A stretch of DNA of 64,000 nt, taken from positions 1 through 64,000 of the forward strand of contig JBFONV010000002.1 in NCBI GenBank assembly GCA_040779335.1. Direction: 5' to 3'. The notes under the pieces were generated by a model. It did not search any database. It worked only from the letters and a program-made list of their open reading frames with translations, and had not been told where the DNA came from. How positions within the stretch are numbered: the first letter of the stretch is position 1; each line of letters starts with the position of its first letter. Below, piece by piece: positions 35,707 through 46,600 of this stretch. The stretch is from JBFONV01 sp040779335. Its GTDB lineage: Bacteria > Pseudomonadota > Gammaproteobacteria > Enterobacterales > Alteromonadaceae. A program made the position numbers and the translations under genes.

Positions 35707-37095
35707 ATGATCACACCTAAAAAACACTACCGTACGGTCAAGTTTAAACACTTCATGCTTATGTTAACGTTAGCTCTAGGCAGTGGCTGTGGTTCTTCGT
35801 CAAATGACAGTGCCGACGATGTTGAGACTACGCCAACAAATTCTATTCCTATTGCAAATGCTGGCAATGAGCAAACTGTTACTGTCGGCAGCACGGTTGA
35901 ATTATCTGCGGCGCAAAGTAGCGACGCGGATAATGATGAGTTAACCTACGCTTGGCAACTATCGTTACAACCTAGTGGCAGCAATGCCACGCTAGCTTCA
36001 ACAACTAATATTAGCACCAGTTTTATTGCAGATGTCGCGGGCAACTATAGCGTAACGCTGACCGTAAATGATGGAAAAACCAGCAGTGACACAGATACTG
36101 TGGTTGTCACTGCCAGTGAAAATAGTAACAATGCCATCAACATTACCAACGCAATTTTAACTAATAAAGATGGCTCATGCGGGCAATATGTTGGCAGTTA
36201 TTATTCCAATGTTGAAGACTTGCAACGAGGGCTTGAATTCAATGGTGACATCACCATTTCAACGGCCAATGAGCAATGTATATTTGCAGTAAATGAGATC
36301 CCTAATCACGACTTTAACGATAGCTCCGCCGCTTTTGCCAGCAATGTCAGTGAGCAATCGGGTCAGTATCAACTGCCTATTTTTCCAGTAATGGCAACCT
36401 CGGTCACAGAACTTAGCTTAGGCACAACCAATGCTATTTTACTTAATGGTGTAGTGATCGATTTACTGGCCGCTGCTTGTTACGATGTTGGTAACGAACC
36501 GATTGGCCAAGAAAAAATTGGCTGTGGCGAGGATGAAATCGATAATCCGTGGCGTTACGATCCAATGTCACCGTTAAATAACTTTGGCACTGACATTCAC
36601 AACGCCCATGTGCAACCTGATGGCACTTATCATTATCATGGTAATCCTATGTCGCTGTTTGAAGTTGACTGTGACATCACCGCTGAAGAGTCTGCTGTGA
36701 TTGGTTTTGCTGCCGACGGTTACCCTATTTATGGTTCGTGTTTTAACAAAAATGGCAGTATTGAAAAAGCGCAATCTAGTTATCAGTTAAAGAATGGCGG
36801 CGCAGCAAGAATGGCCGTTAACGGTTACACCACGCCAGAAGCGGGAGTTGGTGTGGTTGCCAGCAATAATTACGACGGACAGTTTCGCGGCGACTATGAA
36901 TATGTCGAAAATAGCGGAGATTTGGATGAATGTAATGGTATGACGGTCAATGGCCAGTACGGCTACTATGTTACTGATTCATACCCTTGGGTAATGGCAT
37001 GCTATAAAGGTACTCCTGATGCATCAATGAAAAAACAAGGAGCAGCGATGCAAAATCGCATGCATGCACATGAAAGCCTCAGCCATCATCATTAA
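35707..37095 (+). CDS. YHYH-domain lipoprotein with a PKD/Ig-like domain
   Basis: 462 residues. A lipoprotein-like signal peptide (LALGSGC), then an Ig/PKD-like domain (about 45-140; PIANAGNEQTVTVGSTVEL and SVTLTVNDGKTSSDTDTV), then a C-terminal YHYH domain: DIHNAHVQPDGTYHYHG, IGFAADGYPIYG and eight or more Cys. YHYH proteins are exported and of uncertain function; the His-rich motif suggests metal binding, which is inference. The His-ended C-terminus (MHAHESLSHHH) adds to that impression. Convergent with a two-component operon 23 bases downstream. Confidence 0.85.
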   Translation: MITPKKHYRTVKFKHFMLMLTLALGSGCGSSSNDSADDVETTPTNSIPIANAGNEQTVTVGSTVELSAAQSSDADNDELTYAWQLSLQPSGSNATLASTTNISTSFIADVAGNYSVTLTVNDGKTSSDTDTVVVTASENSNNAINITNAILTNKDGSCGQYVGSYYSNVEDLQRGLEFNGDITISTANEQCIFAVNEIPNHDFNDSSAAFASNVSEQSGQYQLPIFPVMATSVTELSLGTTNAILLNGVVIDLLAAACYDVGNEPIGQEKIGCGEDEIDNPWRYDPMSPLNNFGTDIHNAHVQPDGTYHYHGNPMSLFEVDCDITAEESAVIGFAADGYPIYGSCFNKNGSIEKAQSSYQLKNGGAARMAVNGYTTPEAGVGVVASNNYDGQFRGDYEYVENSGDLDECNGMTVNGQYGYYVTDSYPWVMACYKGTPDASMKKQGAAMQNRMHAHESLSHHH

Positions 37096-37118
37096 TTAAA
37101 CATGCTAATTGGGTATAG

Positions 37119-37793
37119 CTAAATAACAATTAAGCGATAGCCGACACCATAGACTGATTGAATTAATTCCTGCTCAGGGCTTATTTCAATCAGTTTTTTA
37201 CGCAATTTTTTAATGTGACTATCGATCGTTCTATCGCTCACAATACGATTGTCTGAATACATGCTCTGCATCAATTGTTCACGCGAATAAATACGCCCAG
37301 GTTCTTTACATAATGGTTTTAATAACTGAAATTCTACCGCAGTTAATTCGAGCGCAGAGCCATTATAAATTACCTGATACCGTTCTTCGTCAAGTTGCAG
37401 ACCATTACATTTTTTAGACGATAAAGATTGACTACGACGCAGCACTGCCTTCACACGGGCAATCACCTCACGCGGGCTAAAGGGCTTACAAATATAATCA
37501 TCCGCGCCAAGTTCCAACCCTAGTAAGCGATCGATCTCCTCAACTCTAGCGGTAACCATCAGTATCGGAATATTGGAAAATTGCCGTATTTCCCGACACA
37601 GTTGCATACCATCTTTCCCGGGTAACATAATGTCTAGCAAAATAGCGTCAACAGAGTGTTGCTTAAGCCAAGCGATGACCTCATCACCATGATGAATACA
37701 ATGAGGTGTAAATTGTGCCTGACTAAAATAATCAGCGAGTAAATTCGCCAATTTCAGTTCATCTTCAACAATCAAAACAGTGTTATTCGACAT
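37119..37793 (-). CDS. OmpR/PhoB-family response regulator
   Basis: Receiver domain with phospho-acceptor D54 (LLDIMLPGKDG) and acidic pocket VEDE, followed by a winged-helix DNA-binding domain (SREQLMQSMYSDNRIVSDRTIDSHIKKLRKKL). 224 residues from the ATG at 37793; a longer reading to 37916 would run into the kinase gene and adds nothing receiver-like. It lies 26 bases after the histidine-kinase stop, so they form one operon and a cognate pair, of the BaeSR-like type in general layout. The target genes are unknown; the neighbouring di-heme peroxidase and YHYH genes are candidates. Confidence 0.92.
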   Translation of the reverse strand: MSNNTVLIVEDELKLANLLADYFSQAQFTPHCIHHGDEVIAWLKQHSVDAILLDIMLPGKDGMQLCREIRQFSNIPILMVTARVEEIDRLLGLELGADDYICKPFSPREVIARVKAVLRRSQSLSSKKCNGLQLDEERYQVIYNGSALELTAVEFQLLKPLCKEPGRIYSREQLMQSMYSDNRIVSDRTIDSHIKKLRKKLIEISPEQELIQSVYGVGYRLIVI

Positions 37794-37819
37794 ATCACTC
37801 GTACTTAAATTTAAGAAAA

Positions 37820-39445
37820 TCAGACCAAAGGCAAAGTAATAGTAACGGCAAGTCCTCCCAAGGTCGAACGTTCTGCGATAATTTTTCCATGATGGGCTTC
37901 TATAATATGTGCACAAATAGATAACCCTAAGCCAGTTCCACCACTGCTTCGGTTTCTCGAGTCATCGACTCGATATAAATGTTCAAATAAATGGCTTAAA
38001 TGTTGTTCATTAACGCCAGGGCCATCATCTTCAATAATAATCACCGCGCAGTTTGCCTGATCACTTCGTTTTAAAGTCAAGTTCACCTGATGACCAGAAC
38101 TCGCGTACTTAACGCAATTATTCATTAAATTATCAAAGAGTTGACACAACCTAGTACGATCAGCAAACACTTCGATATTATGTGCGCACAGGTTTACTGT
38201 TAATGTTAGTCCTGCGGAGGCCAAATAGCTGACGTATTTTTCGGCTTCATGTTGAAGTAGTCGGTTAAGCACTATGTTTTCTTTACGGTAATTCATACCG
38301 CCTACGTCGGCGCTGGTCAGCTGGTGCAAATCTTCTATTAAGCGCTGTAAGTGCATAACTTCCTGAGTTGCCGAGGTAATGTTTTCTATGGTTAACGGTC
38401 TAACATTATCCAGCATAGCCTCTAATTCTCCTCGCAAAATAGCAACAGGAGTGCGTAACTCATGCGAAATATTAGCTAACCAGCGTCGGCGAGCCGTTTC
38501 ATTTTTATCTAAGGTGTTGGCAAGTTCATTAAAGTCGCGATTTAATTCGCCAAATTCGTCTTTTCGTTTTACATCTAAATTTTGCTGATAATTTCCTTGC
38601 GTCAATTTATGCATACCCTGCATCAATTGGCGAATTGGCACCACCAAATGCCGAGCTAAAGGCAAGGTCACCACAATAACAAACAACATTACCGCTAGCG
38701 CCATTAACCATAAATATTCACGTTGCTGTTCAATAAAATCCAATTCGTAATCTTTGGTTAATTGGTTACGCTTTGAGACCGCAAAATAACCAACGATCTC
38801 ACCATCTACGATGATATTTTTATTAACATACTCTTGATTGTTGGGTGCAACGCCGACGATCAAAGTTTTTTCAGCATCCAGCAAGGCGTAACTCACCTCT
38901 CTTCTATGTGGTGGCGGCTGATCCTCGCGTGGTCGCGGTGGTTGATCCGCTCGGGGACGCGGGGGTAAATCTGTTCTTGGTTTAGGGCGCGGAGTATTTC
39001 TCTCATCAAAGAAGCGATTTTTTTGCTCAAACCTGTCTTGGTTTGCTTGGTATTGTGGTGGTCGGCCAGATGCTCTGCTATTAGGGCTAACATCACCGCG
39101 CATATTTGCTTGATCGTTATCCTGACTTTGGCGACGAGGCCGGATGGGTTGGGAATGCCGATCAGCCCGCGCGCTCTCAGGCGGCATAAATTCACTACCC
39201 GATAAATTCTCAAACAACATTCGTTGGAACAAACGGTGCCGACCTCGTAAGCTTTCCCAACTGTTATCTTGCTGATAAAGCTCCTGTAACCCATTGATGA
39301 GAGGCTGCAGTGTTTCAAGTTCGCGTTTATTCACATAATTCACCATACCTTTACCAATACTCCACTGCACCATCAACACCAGTGAGGCCACCAATACCAA
39401 ACTAAAGGTAAATAGAATAAAGAAAAGTTTATTGTGAATTTTCAT
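37820..39445 (-). CDS. Membrane sensor histidine kinase with proline-rich periplasmic domain
   Basis: 541 residues: N-terminal membrane helix, periplasmic sensor region of about 200 residues, second helix (LWLMALAVMLFVIVVTLPLA), HAMP, HisKA with H328 (NISHELRTP), then an HATPase domain with N-box NNCVKYAS and G-boxes DDGPGV and GGTGLGLSI. The sensor region is odd: about residues 90-185 are dominated by Pro, Arg, Asp and Gln, with short repeats of the type PPRPRxDQ. No known ligand domain is recognised there. Encoded directly before its response regulator and divergent from the di-heme peroxidase. Confidence 0.92.
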   Translation of the reverse strand: MKIHNKLFFILFTFSLVLVASLVLMVQWSIGKGMVNYVNKRELETLQPLINGLQELYQQDNSWESLRGRHRLFQRMLFENLSGSEFMPPESARADRHSQPIRPRRQSQDNDQANMRGDVSPNSRASGRPPQYQANQDRFEQKNRFFDERNTPRPKPRTDLPPRPRADQPPRPREDQPPPHRREVSYALLDAEKTLIVGVAPNNQEYVNKNIIVDGEIVGYFAVSKRNQLTKDYELDFIEQQREYLWLMALAVMLFVIVVTLPLARHLVVPIRQLMQGMHKLTQGNYQQNLDVKRKDEFGELNRDFNELANTLDKNETARRRWLANISHELRTPVAILRGELEAMLDNVRPLTIENITSATQEVMHLQRLIEDLHQLTSADVGGMNYRKENIVLNRLLQHEAEKYVSYLASAGLTLTVNLCAHNIEVFADRTRLCQLFDNLMNNCVKYASSGHQVNLTLKRSDQANCAVIIIEDDGPGVNEQHLSHLFEHLYRVDDSRNRSSGGTGLGLSICAHIIEAHHGKIIAERSTLGGLAVTITLPLV

Positions 39446-39617
39446 AAAATTACGAACTTAATATTGAAAAATAATGCGCCCAGTCAACACGATATAACAT
39501 GTTAAACAAGCTGCCTAGCTAACTCGACTATTTCCTTAATATTTGCACAATTTGTTCATTTTGTTTGCACTTTTCATCACTAGATTATCTATCAGTGCTA
39601 ACAAAGAGGTAGTGGAT

Positions 39618-41261
39618 ATGAATAATAAATTAACAATTGGTGGTATTGTTTTAGTAAGCTTACTAACAACATTAGTCACAACAAACGTCAATGCGGCGAG
39701 CCAACCTTCTGGCCCTAACAGGCCTCCTAGAGGTGGTGGACCTGATAATCCGCCTCCACCACCACCGCCTCGTAACAATATCGATCAGCGATTAGCAAGC
39801 ATTGTTGAGCAACAAAATTTAGTGGCTATATCAAACAATGAGTTGAATTTACCGACTATTGATGATGCTAAAGTACAACTTGGTAAAAAGCTCTTCTTTA
39901 CTAAAAACCTAGGGGGAGAGCAAAGCGCCGCTTGTGTGAGTTGTCATCATCCCTCATTAGGTGGAGGTGACGATTTATCTTTGTCTGTTGGCGTTGATGC
40001 CGTCGATGAGCTCACACAGAGCAGTCATCAATTATTAGGGATTGGTCGCTTTAATGGTAACAACAACGAAAATTTACCTGTAGTGCCGAGAAATGCCCCC
40101 AGCATTTTTAACATCGGCTTAAACAACCGCGGGCTATTTTGGGATAGCCGCGTAGAAACGGCGCGTAATGGTGGCATATTTACGCCGGACTCTCCAACTA
40201 ACGCGCGAGGCCAAAGACAACCTGATAATTCACTTCCACCTGGTACCACACTTGCTTCGGCGCAAGCTAGATTTCCGGTGACGTCAAGCGATGAAATGCG
40301 TGGCGAGTTTTTAGCGAGTGAAACTAATCAAACATTACGTAGCGCTCTCGCACAACGGTTTGATAATACCAATGAAGATTTCATCACTACTTGGGCCGCA
40401 GCGTTTAGCGAAGTATTTACAGATAATGACATTAACTTTGATCGCATTGCTGATGCTATTGGTGAATACGAACGCTCATTATTGTTTGTTGATAACCGCT
40501 GGAATAGATATTTATCGGGTGAAACGGATGCGCTCACTGATGAAGAAAAAGCAGGCGCTATATTATTCTTTACCCCTACTCAGCAAGGAGGAGCAAGCTG
40601 CGCTGGCTGTCATAATGGTCCAACATTTTCTAATGACAGGCACCACTTAGCCGCGTTTCCACAAATTGGTGTCGGTAAAGGCAACGCTAGTGAAACTGCA
40701 ACCAGTCATGATTTTGGTCGAGAAAACGTGACTCATGATATCGCCGATCGTTATCATTTTCGCACACCAAGCTTACTTAACGTTTCGGTAACCGCGCCCT
40801 ATGGACATAGCGGTGCCTACCAAACCTTAACCGAAGTAGTTGCTCACTATAACGATCCTGAAGCCGCTATTGACCGTCTGTTTGCTGCACGAGCTGAAGT
40901 GCCCTTTACTGACGGCATCGCGCCCTATTGTCTGTTACCACAAATCGCCGAAATTATGCAAAAAAACAATAGTAACTGTGAAGACGTTTTTCCTGATGCC
41001 TATGCAAATTCATTAGCAAGCGTCCAATATTTACAACAAGCATTAGCAGGAGAAGTTGACGCGCGCGCACCGCTGCGTACCAGGCCTAATTTATCTAGCG
41101 TACAAATTACACAACTTGTCGCTTTTTTAAATACGCTCACCGATCCCTGTGTTAACGATCGCAGCTGTTTAGCGCCTTGGATCATTGACGAAAATGATGT
41201 TGCTTCCTTTCCTGATAATCAACCGCTAGTAGGCCATGATAAAGCAGGTAACAGTTTATAA
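39618..41261 (+). CDS. Di-heme cytochrome c peroxidase / MauG-family protein
   Basis: 547 residues, exported. Signal peptide, then a Pro/Gly-rich linker (about 33-57, including a run of seven Pro), then the CCP/MauG fold with two c-type heme sites: C106-V-S-C109-H110 and C328-A-G-C331-H332. It reduces H2O2 with electrons from small cytochromes, or oxidises another substrate as MauG does. It is clearly longer than classical CcpA (about 330), with an insert between the hemes and an extended C-terminus containing Cys pairs. ATG at 39618 with GAGGT upstream is preferred over an upstream 39543 start. Divergent from the histidine kinase; terminator downstream. Confidence 0.9.
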   Translation: MNNKLTIGGIVLVSLLTTLVTTNVNAASQPSGPNRPPRGGGPDNPPPPPPPRNNIDQRLASIVEQQNLVAISNNELNLPTIDDAKVQLGKKLFFTKNLGGEQSAACVSCHHPSLGGGDDLSLSVGVDAVDELTQSSHQLLGIGRFNGNNNENLPVVPRNAPSIFNIGLNNRGLFWDSRVETARNGGIFTPDSPTNARGQRQPDNSLPPGTTLASAQARFPVTSSDEMRGEFLASETNQTLRSALAQRFDNTNEDFITTWAAAFSEVFTDNDINFDRIADAIGEYERSLLFVDNRWNRYLSGETDALTDEEKAGAILFFTPTQQGGASCAGCHNGPTFSNDRHHLAAFPQIGVGKGNASETATSHDFGRENVTHDIADRYHFRTPSLLNVSVTAPYGHSGAYQTLTEVVAHYNDPEAAIDRLFAARAEVPFTDGIAPYCLLPQIAEIMQKNNSNCEDVFPDAYANSLASVQYLQQALAGEVDARAPLRTRPNLSSVQITQLVAFLNTLTDPCVNDRSCLAPWIIDENDVASFPDNQPLVGHDKAGNSL

Positions 41262-41352
41262 TTTGGACTCAACAATATAGGCCGACTGTCTACTATTGTT
41301 GGCCAGCGCTAAACTGACCTTTAGCCACGCGACACAGACCCATAATTGACTC

Positions 41353-41382
41353 AAAAGCTGTAAAATTTTTACAGCTTTTTCT
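41353..41382 (+). terminator. Terminator after the di-heme peroxidase
   Basis: An almost uninterrupted palindrome AAAAGCTGTAA...TTACAGCTTTTT, about 90 bases after the stop. The rest of the 340-base gap up to 41602 shows nothing else I can name. Confidence 0.8.
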
Positions 41383-41601
41383 TGAATATCTAACGAGTAT
41401 TTGAACTCGTATCTAAACTAGTATTTCTACCAAAAACCCGCCAAACTGTTCAGGGCTAATATTTACTTTATTGTATATGTTGCATTACACCTTTGCCCTG
41501 TATAATCGCCACCTCATTTTATGTTCATTAATGCTCAATCTATTCAGTGGACTAGCAATCGCAGGCCGGTCAGTGTTGACTTTTATATTAGGGGATATTT
41601 C

Positions 41602-43140
41602 GTGCTCAAAGGGTTTATAAACAAAAACATAGCGTGGCTTTCGGGGTTAGCTTCGATTTTTATCATCAGCAACATTCAAGCTAATGACATGCCAGTAAAA
41701 CAAGTTAGTTCCATCGCTGATAAAACCGCGCAATATGCGGTTAATACCTACCAACACGCAATGGTTGAAAGCCTAAGAAAGCTTGTCATGCATAATACGG
41801 TTGCCGTTGAAGGGGTATCTGCACTGGACAATCCAGCCCATATTGCCTTTAAAAAAGAACTTAAATCACAAGCAAGCGCACTAGGCTTAGATTATCAGGA
41901 TCAAGGATATGTAGTGATCATCTCACTGGGTGAAAGTGATGAACGCGTTGGCGTTATTACCCACGGCGATGTGCAACCCGTTAACCCAAGCAAGTGGAAA
42001 AAATCGCCTTTTACATTGGACTTAACTTCTGAGCCAGGTTTACTGATAGGGCGAGGAACCGAAGATGATAAAGGACCAATATCAACTGCGCTATACGCGA
42101 TGAAGGCTATTAAAGACCAAAATATACCACTTAATAAACGCATAGAATTATATGTTTATATGGCGGAAGAATCAGACTGGGAACCATTAAAAGCTTACAT
42201 TAAAAATCATACTCTTCCTAAAGTAAACATCACTATTGACGCTGAATATCCGGTAGTCACGGCCGAGAAAGGTTATGGCACAATAAAAATGACCTTCCCT
42301 GATAATGACAAAATTAACCAATCAGTCCCTTACTTAAGTACCTTTAGCGGAGGATTTTTTGGCAGCCAAATTCCAGAAGATGCACAAACGAGCATTGAAA
42401 ATGCATCACCTGAATTACTGGCAAAATTGCAAACCAAAGCGCTCACACATCATGGCATGCAATATTCTTATGAACTCAAAAACAAACAACTGACCATCAC
42501 CGCGTTAGGTAAATCAGCCCATTCATCAAAGCCTAATGATGGTATCAATGCTATTACCCATCTCGCTGATTTATTATCGGACATCGCTTGGCCTAACAAT
42601 ACAAGTGGCGCCTTAGTTAATTTCATCAACGAGTGTTTAGGCACTGGGTTATATGGTAAAAAGTTTGGTGATATTGCCTATCAAGATGACTTTATGGGCG
42701 CAATGACCGTCGCCCCAACCGTACTCAAACAGTTGGATTCTGGAATAGAATTGAGTATTAATTTACGCCGTCCACGCGGAAAAACTAAAGAGCAATTAGA
42801 AAGCCAAATTAACGATGTTTTAACGACTTGGCAGCAAAAAAATCAGATCACCCTACTCAACTTAGACAATTACATTGGCGAACCTTTTGTACAAACCAGT
42901 GCTCCGCAAATTGATACCTTGTTGTCGGTATTTTCCCATTACACTGGCATTAAAAACGCTCAGCCTATCGCCATTGGCGGCGGTACAAATTCCAGACTTT
43001 TCCCTAATGCAGTCAGCTTTGGCCCATCAATGCCCAATACTGAATATACAGGGCACTCTGAGCATGAATTTATTAGCATGAAGCAATTTTTGTTGAATTT
43101 AAAAATGTATACCGCGGTAATGATTGAATTAGCAAAATAG
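41602..43140 (+). CDS. M20-family dipeptidase (Sapep/PepV-like), exported
   Basis: Zinc-dependent dipeptidase of the M20 family. Catalytic landmarks: ITHGDVQPVN (His and Asp), GRGTEDDKGP (bridging Asp) and YMAEESDWE (Glu pair), then a lid domain with SAHSSKPNDGINA, and a C-terminal IGGGTNSRLFPN with the last metal His in TGHSEHEF. The GTG at 41602, with AGGGGAT upstream, starts a signal peptide (FINKNIAWLSGLASIFIIS...QAND), so export to the periplasm is likely; an ATG at 41521 would put 27 unrelated residues before it. Confidence 0.87.
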   Translation: MLKGFINKNIAWLSGLASIFIISNIQANDMPVKQVSSIADKTAQYAVNTYQHAMVESLRKLVMHNTVAVEGVSALDNPAHIAFKKELKSQASALGLDYQDQGYVVIISLGESDERVGVITHGDVQPVNPSKWKKSPFTLDLTSEPGLLIGRGTEDDKGPISTALYAMKAIKDQNIPLNKRIELYVYMAEESDWEPLKAYIKNHTLPKVNITIDAEYPVVTAEKGYGTIKMTFPDNDKINQSVPYLSTFSGGFFGSQIPEDAQTSIENASPELLAKLQTKALTHHGMQYSYELKNKQLTITALGKSAHSSKPNDGINAITHLADLLSDIAWPNNTSGALVNFINECLGTGLYGKKFGDIAYQDDFMGAMTVAPTVLKQLDSGIELSINLRRPRGKTKEQLESQINDVLTTWQQKNQITLLNLDNYIGEPFVQTSAPQIDTLLSVFSHYTGIKNAQPIAIGGGTNSRLFPNAVSFGPSMPNTEYTGHSEHEFISMKQFLLNLKMYTAVMIELAK

Positions 43141-43152
43141 TACCTGAAGATC

Positions 43153-43180
43153 GCCTAGTGATCCTTTGAGTTCACTAGGC
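43153..43180 (+). terminator. Hairpin after the M20 dipeptidase
   Basis: A perfect 9-bp stem (GCCTAGTGA with TCACTAGGC, 10-base loop), 12 bases past the stop, without a T-run. Possible terminator or 3'-end stabiliser. Confidence 0.5.
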
Positions 43181-43663
43181 ACAATGTCTTAAGTCAATAC
43201 ATCTCCAAGCTGATCTTGATAATATTGCCAAGCTCCAACCGCATTATGTTGTAATTTTTAACTACATAAAATTTCGAATAAAGGTACTTGTTACCTATCC
43301 GCAATTACTGAATGGCCCATCAAATTAATAATGACTAATGAATCTGTAACAAAAATTGATAAAGCGATATACCAATAACCTCTTTAATTAAGATTAATAG
43401 GTAGAGTCAACATTTTTTTAGATAGCCAGGTTACTGAATTTTATATATATAAAGTATTTAAGCCTAAATACTCGTACGTGAATGGTGATGTTATCTGTTG
43501 ATTGTTAACTCAAAGTCATTAGTGTATCATCGCCGACGTTAACAAATGTTTAACAAGTTGAGGCAACGGATTGCTACTTGTAATTATTTCAAGCTTTTCT
43601 TCCATTGCTCATCTCAATACAAAATTAAAAAACTTACACGTACTGTAAAGTAGGGAAATATCC
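43181..43663. other. Long gene-free stretch before the LRR lipoprotein
   Basis: About 480 A+T-rich bases. On the minus strand, 43195-43255 reads as a short protein-like fragment between two stops (HNAVGAWQYYQDQLGDVLT then stop), which may be the tail of a decayed gene. The right end must carry the LRR gene promoter; AGGGAA before 43664 is its ribosome site. Nothing else is recognised. Confidence 0.4.
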
Positions 43664-46600
43664 GTGAAATTTAATTCTTTTCGTAGTTCATGCGCCGCAC
43701 TTATAACAACATCCATTCTTATAGGTTGTGGCGGTGGAAGTAAATCTTCAACCCCCGAAGCTCCAGCAAATAGTTCGCCAGTCATCTCATCAATGACTTC
43801 AGAAGCAATTTTTGAACAAAGCTTATTCGAATTTGTAGCAAGTGCGTCCGATAGTGATGGCACAATTTCTAGCTATACTTGGCTACAAACAGCGGGAACT
43901 GATGTGACAGATCTTGTTATTGATGGTGAAAGCTTATCATTTATTGCCCCTGATATTTCTTCTGATGAAATTCTAACTTTTACCTTAACAGTAAAAGATA
44001 ACGAAAACGCGTCATCAACTGCAAACTTAGAAATTCCAGTCACAGCCAATATTGCTCCAACCATTGCAGATATGGCCATAGATACAGTTTCAGAAAGAAC
44101 ACATGTAGATTTCTCGCCTGAAGTAAACGATACAGAAGAACAAGAAATATCATACTCATGGACACAAACGGCCGGAACGGAAGTCGTTTTATCACAACCA
44201 AATGCTTTAGCACTTTCTTTTGATACGCCAAATATCTCTGAAGATGAAACAATCACATTTTCACTGACTGTTACTGATGAATATAACGACAGCACTACCG
44301 CAGAAGTCGATATTGACGTAACAGCATTTGATGAAATTCAAATTGGTGATATTGAGGACAGCGGATTAGCGGATTGTTTAGATAAAGATTTGTCAGCAGA
44401 TATGGGGCTATCTGCGATCTCTTGTGATGGAATAAATATTGAATCATTAAGTGATCTAAGCCATTTCCCACTATTAACCGAAGTTAATATCACCAATGCA
44501 AATTTAGTTGATATTTCGGCACTGAAAGATGTGGTTCAAATTACCAAACTTAATCTTGCAAATAATAACATTACTTCTGGCATCACATTGGCTAAATTAA
44601 CATCGTTAATTGAATTAAATATTAGCTACAATCTGATTAATGATGGTAACACTTTTATAAGCTATGTCTCGCAACTTACTCAGTTATCGGTCTTAAATGC
44701 TGAATCTTTACATAAAAATTACGGTAGTTATTTAGACGTTGACGATTTAACAAATTTAATAAATTTAACAAGTTTAACGTTAAATAATAACAACGTAAGT
44801 AATACGGCTACATTATCTGAATTTGTAAATTTAACCACATTAAATTTGTCAAATATTGGTTATTCGTTTAACTCTCTAAGTTTTTTAAATGATCTAACTC
44901 AACTCACATCGTTAAGTCTAAACAACAATTATTATATCACTGATTTAAGTGCGCTAGCTCAGCTCAGCGAATTACAAGAGCTTAACATTGCACAACTCCA
45001 TGTGAGTGACTATTCACCTATATCATCTTTAACCAAGTTAAAAAAACTGCAACTACAACCACAAAACTATTACAGTGATAATGTACTTGATTTAGATGAT
45101 TTCAAGGCACTGACTGAGCTAATTGAGCTAAATATAAGCAATTTAATAAACATAGAAAACATTTCCACGTTGGCAACGTTTACTAAACTAGAGTCTTTAC
45201 GAGCAAGCAACATCAATACCGCTACAATTGGTTTTGTCAGTTACATACCTAACCTTAAAATGTTAGATATCAGCAATAATAGCCGTTTAGGAGATATCTC
45301 TCCGCTAAGCAATTTAACTCAACTCGCAGAGCTTAATCTTGCAAACAATACTAATTTAGATGACCTTTCTCCGTTAACTGATTTAACTCAATTAAAAAAA
45401 TTAAACATCAGTAACTTATACAATGGTCAAGATATTAATTTGTATCCACTAACCAATCTGACCAAACTTGAAGAACTATTAATTAATGAGAATACTTTAT
45501 CAAACCTCTCTGGTATAGAAGGGTTGACCCAACTCAAAACTCTACAATTAAAAAGAGCACAGCTCGATGAACTTTTTGACTTTTCCAATTTGACTTCATT
45601 AACCGATTTAGATTTAAGTTATAACAACCTTATTGATATTGATGAACTATTAAGCGCGACGTCTTTAAAAGCACTCAACTTGTATCGCAATCAGCAATTA
45701 ACTAACGTTGACGGTTTAGCTAATGCTACTGAACTTTTATCTTTAACAATGAATGAACTATATGCGTTAGAGAATATTGATGGCTTAGCTTCTTTAAACA
45801 AGCTGGTGTATTTAAACTTAGAAAATAATAGAAACATTCAAGGTTTATCCGCGTTAACCGAACTAACGTCTCTGCAAGAGTTAAATTTAAGTAATATGTA
45901 TGCGCTAGCCGATATTAATGCCTTATTTAATTTAACTAATCTTGATACGCTAACTTTATATAATAATTCGCTAATACTCTGTGACGACTTGGATTCTCTA
46001 GTTGAAACACTAGCCGATACTGAAATTACTCGTCCCTACAACTGTATGGAACAACCAATTGATCCGACCTTGTTTGAAGATGAAAATTTGCTTGCTTGCA
46101 TAAAAAACAACTCAACCGATATCGCTGATTTAACATCATTGAATTGTAGTTATGACAATATTGAGTCGCTTAGTGGCATTGAGCAACTAGAGAATTTATC
46201 GTCTCTATCGCTTTACAATAATAATATCGCAGATATTACGCCTTTGAGTTCACTATCAAGTTTGACTAATTTAAACTTGAATAATAATGATATAAGCGAC
46301 ATTTCTCCGTTAGCAAGTCTAACAATCCTTTTAAGCTTAGAGCTCAACAACAATAATATTGTCGATGTATCCACGTTGGCTAATTTAACAAATATTAAGC
46401 GCCTAATATTAGCAAGTAATGCTATTTCCGATATATCTGCGTTAACTAACTTAACAGATCTTGAGCGTATTTATCTAACCAATAACACTGTTTCGGACAT
46501 CGCCCCGCTATCAACAATAGCCTCATTGCGTTATATATATGTAGGAGGAAATACTATCAGTGCTTTACCAAATATGTCGGCATTAACCAATATGTATGAG

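Noticed and set aside
38893..39318. Alternative minus-strand frame of 141 codons inside the histidine kinase
   Set aside because: It arises because the Pro-rich repeat region lacks stops in another frame; the kinase frame has continuous family motifs on both sides.
39536..39778. Minus-strand frame rich in glycine over the peroxidase start
   Set aside because: It is the complement of the Pro-rich linker of the di-heme peroxidase; no signal or ribosome site supports it.
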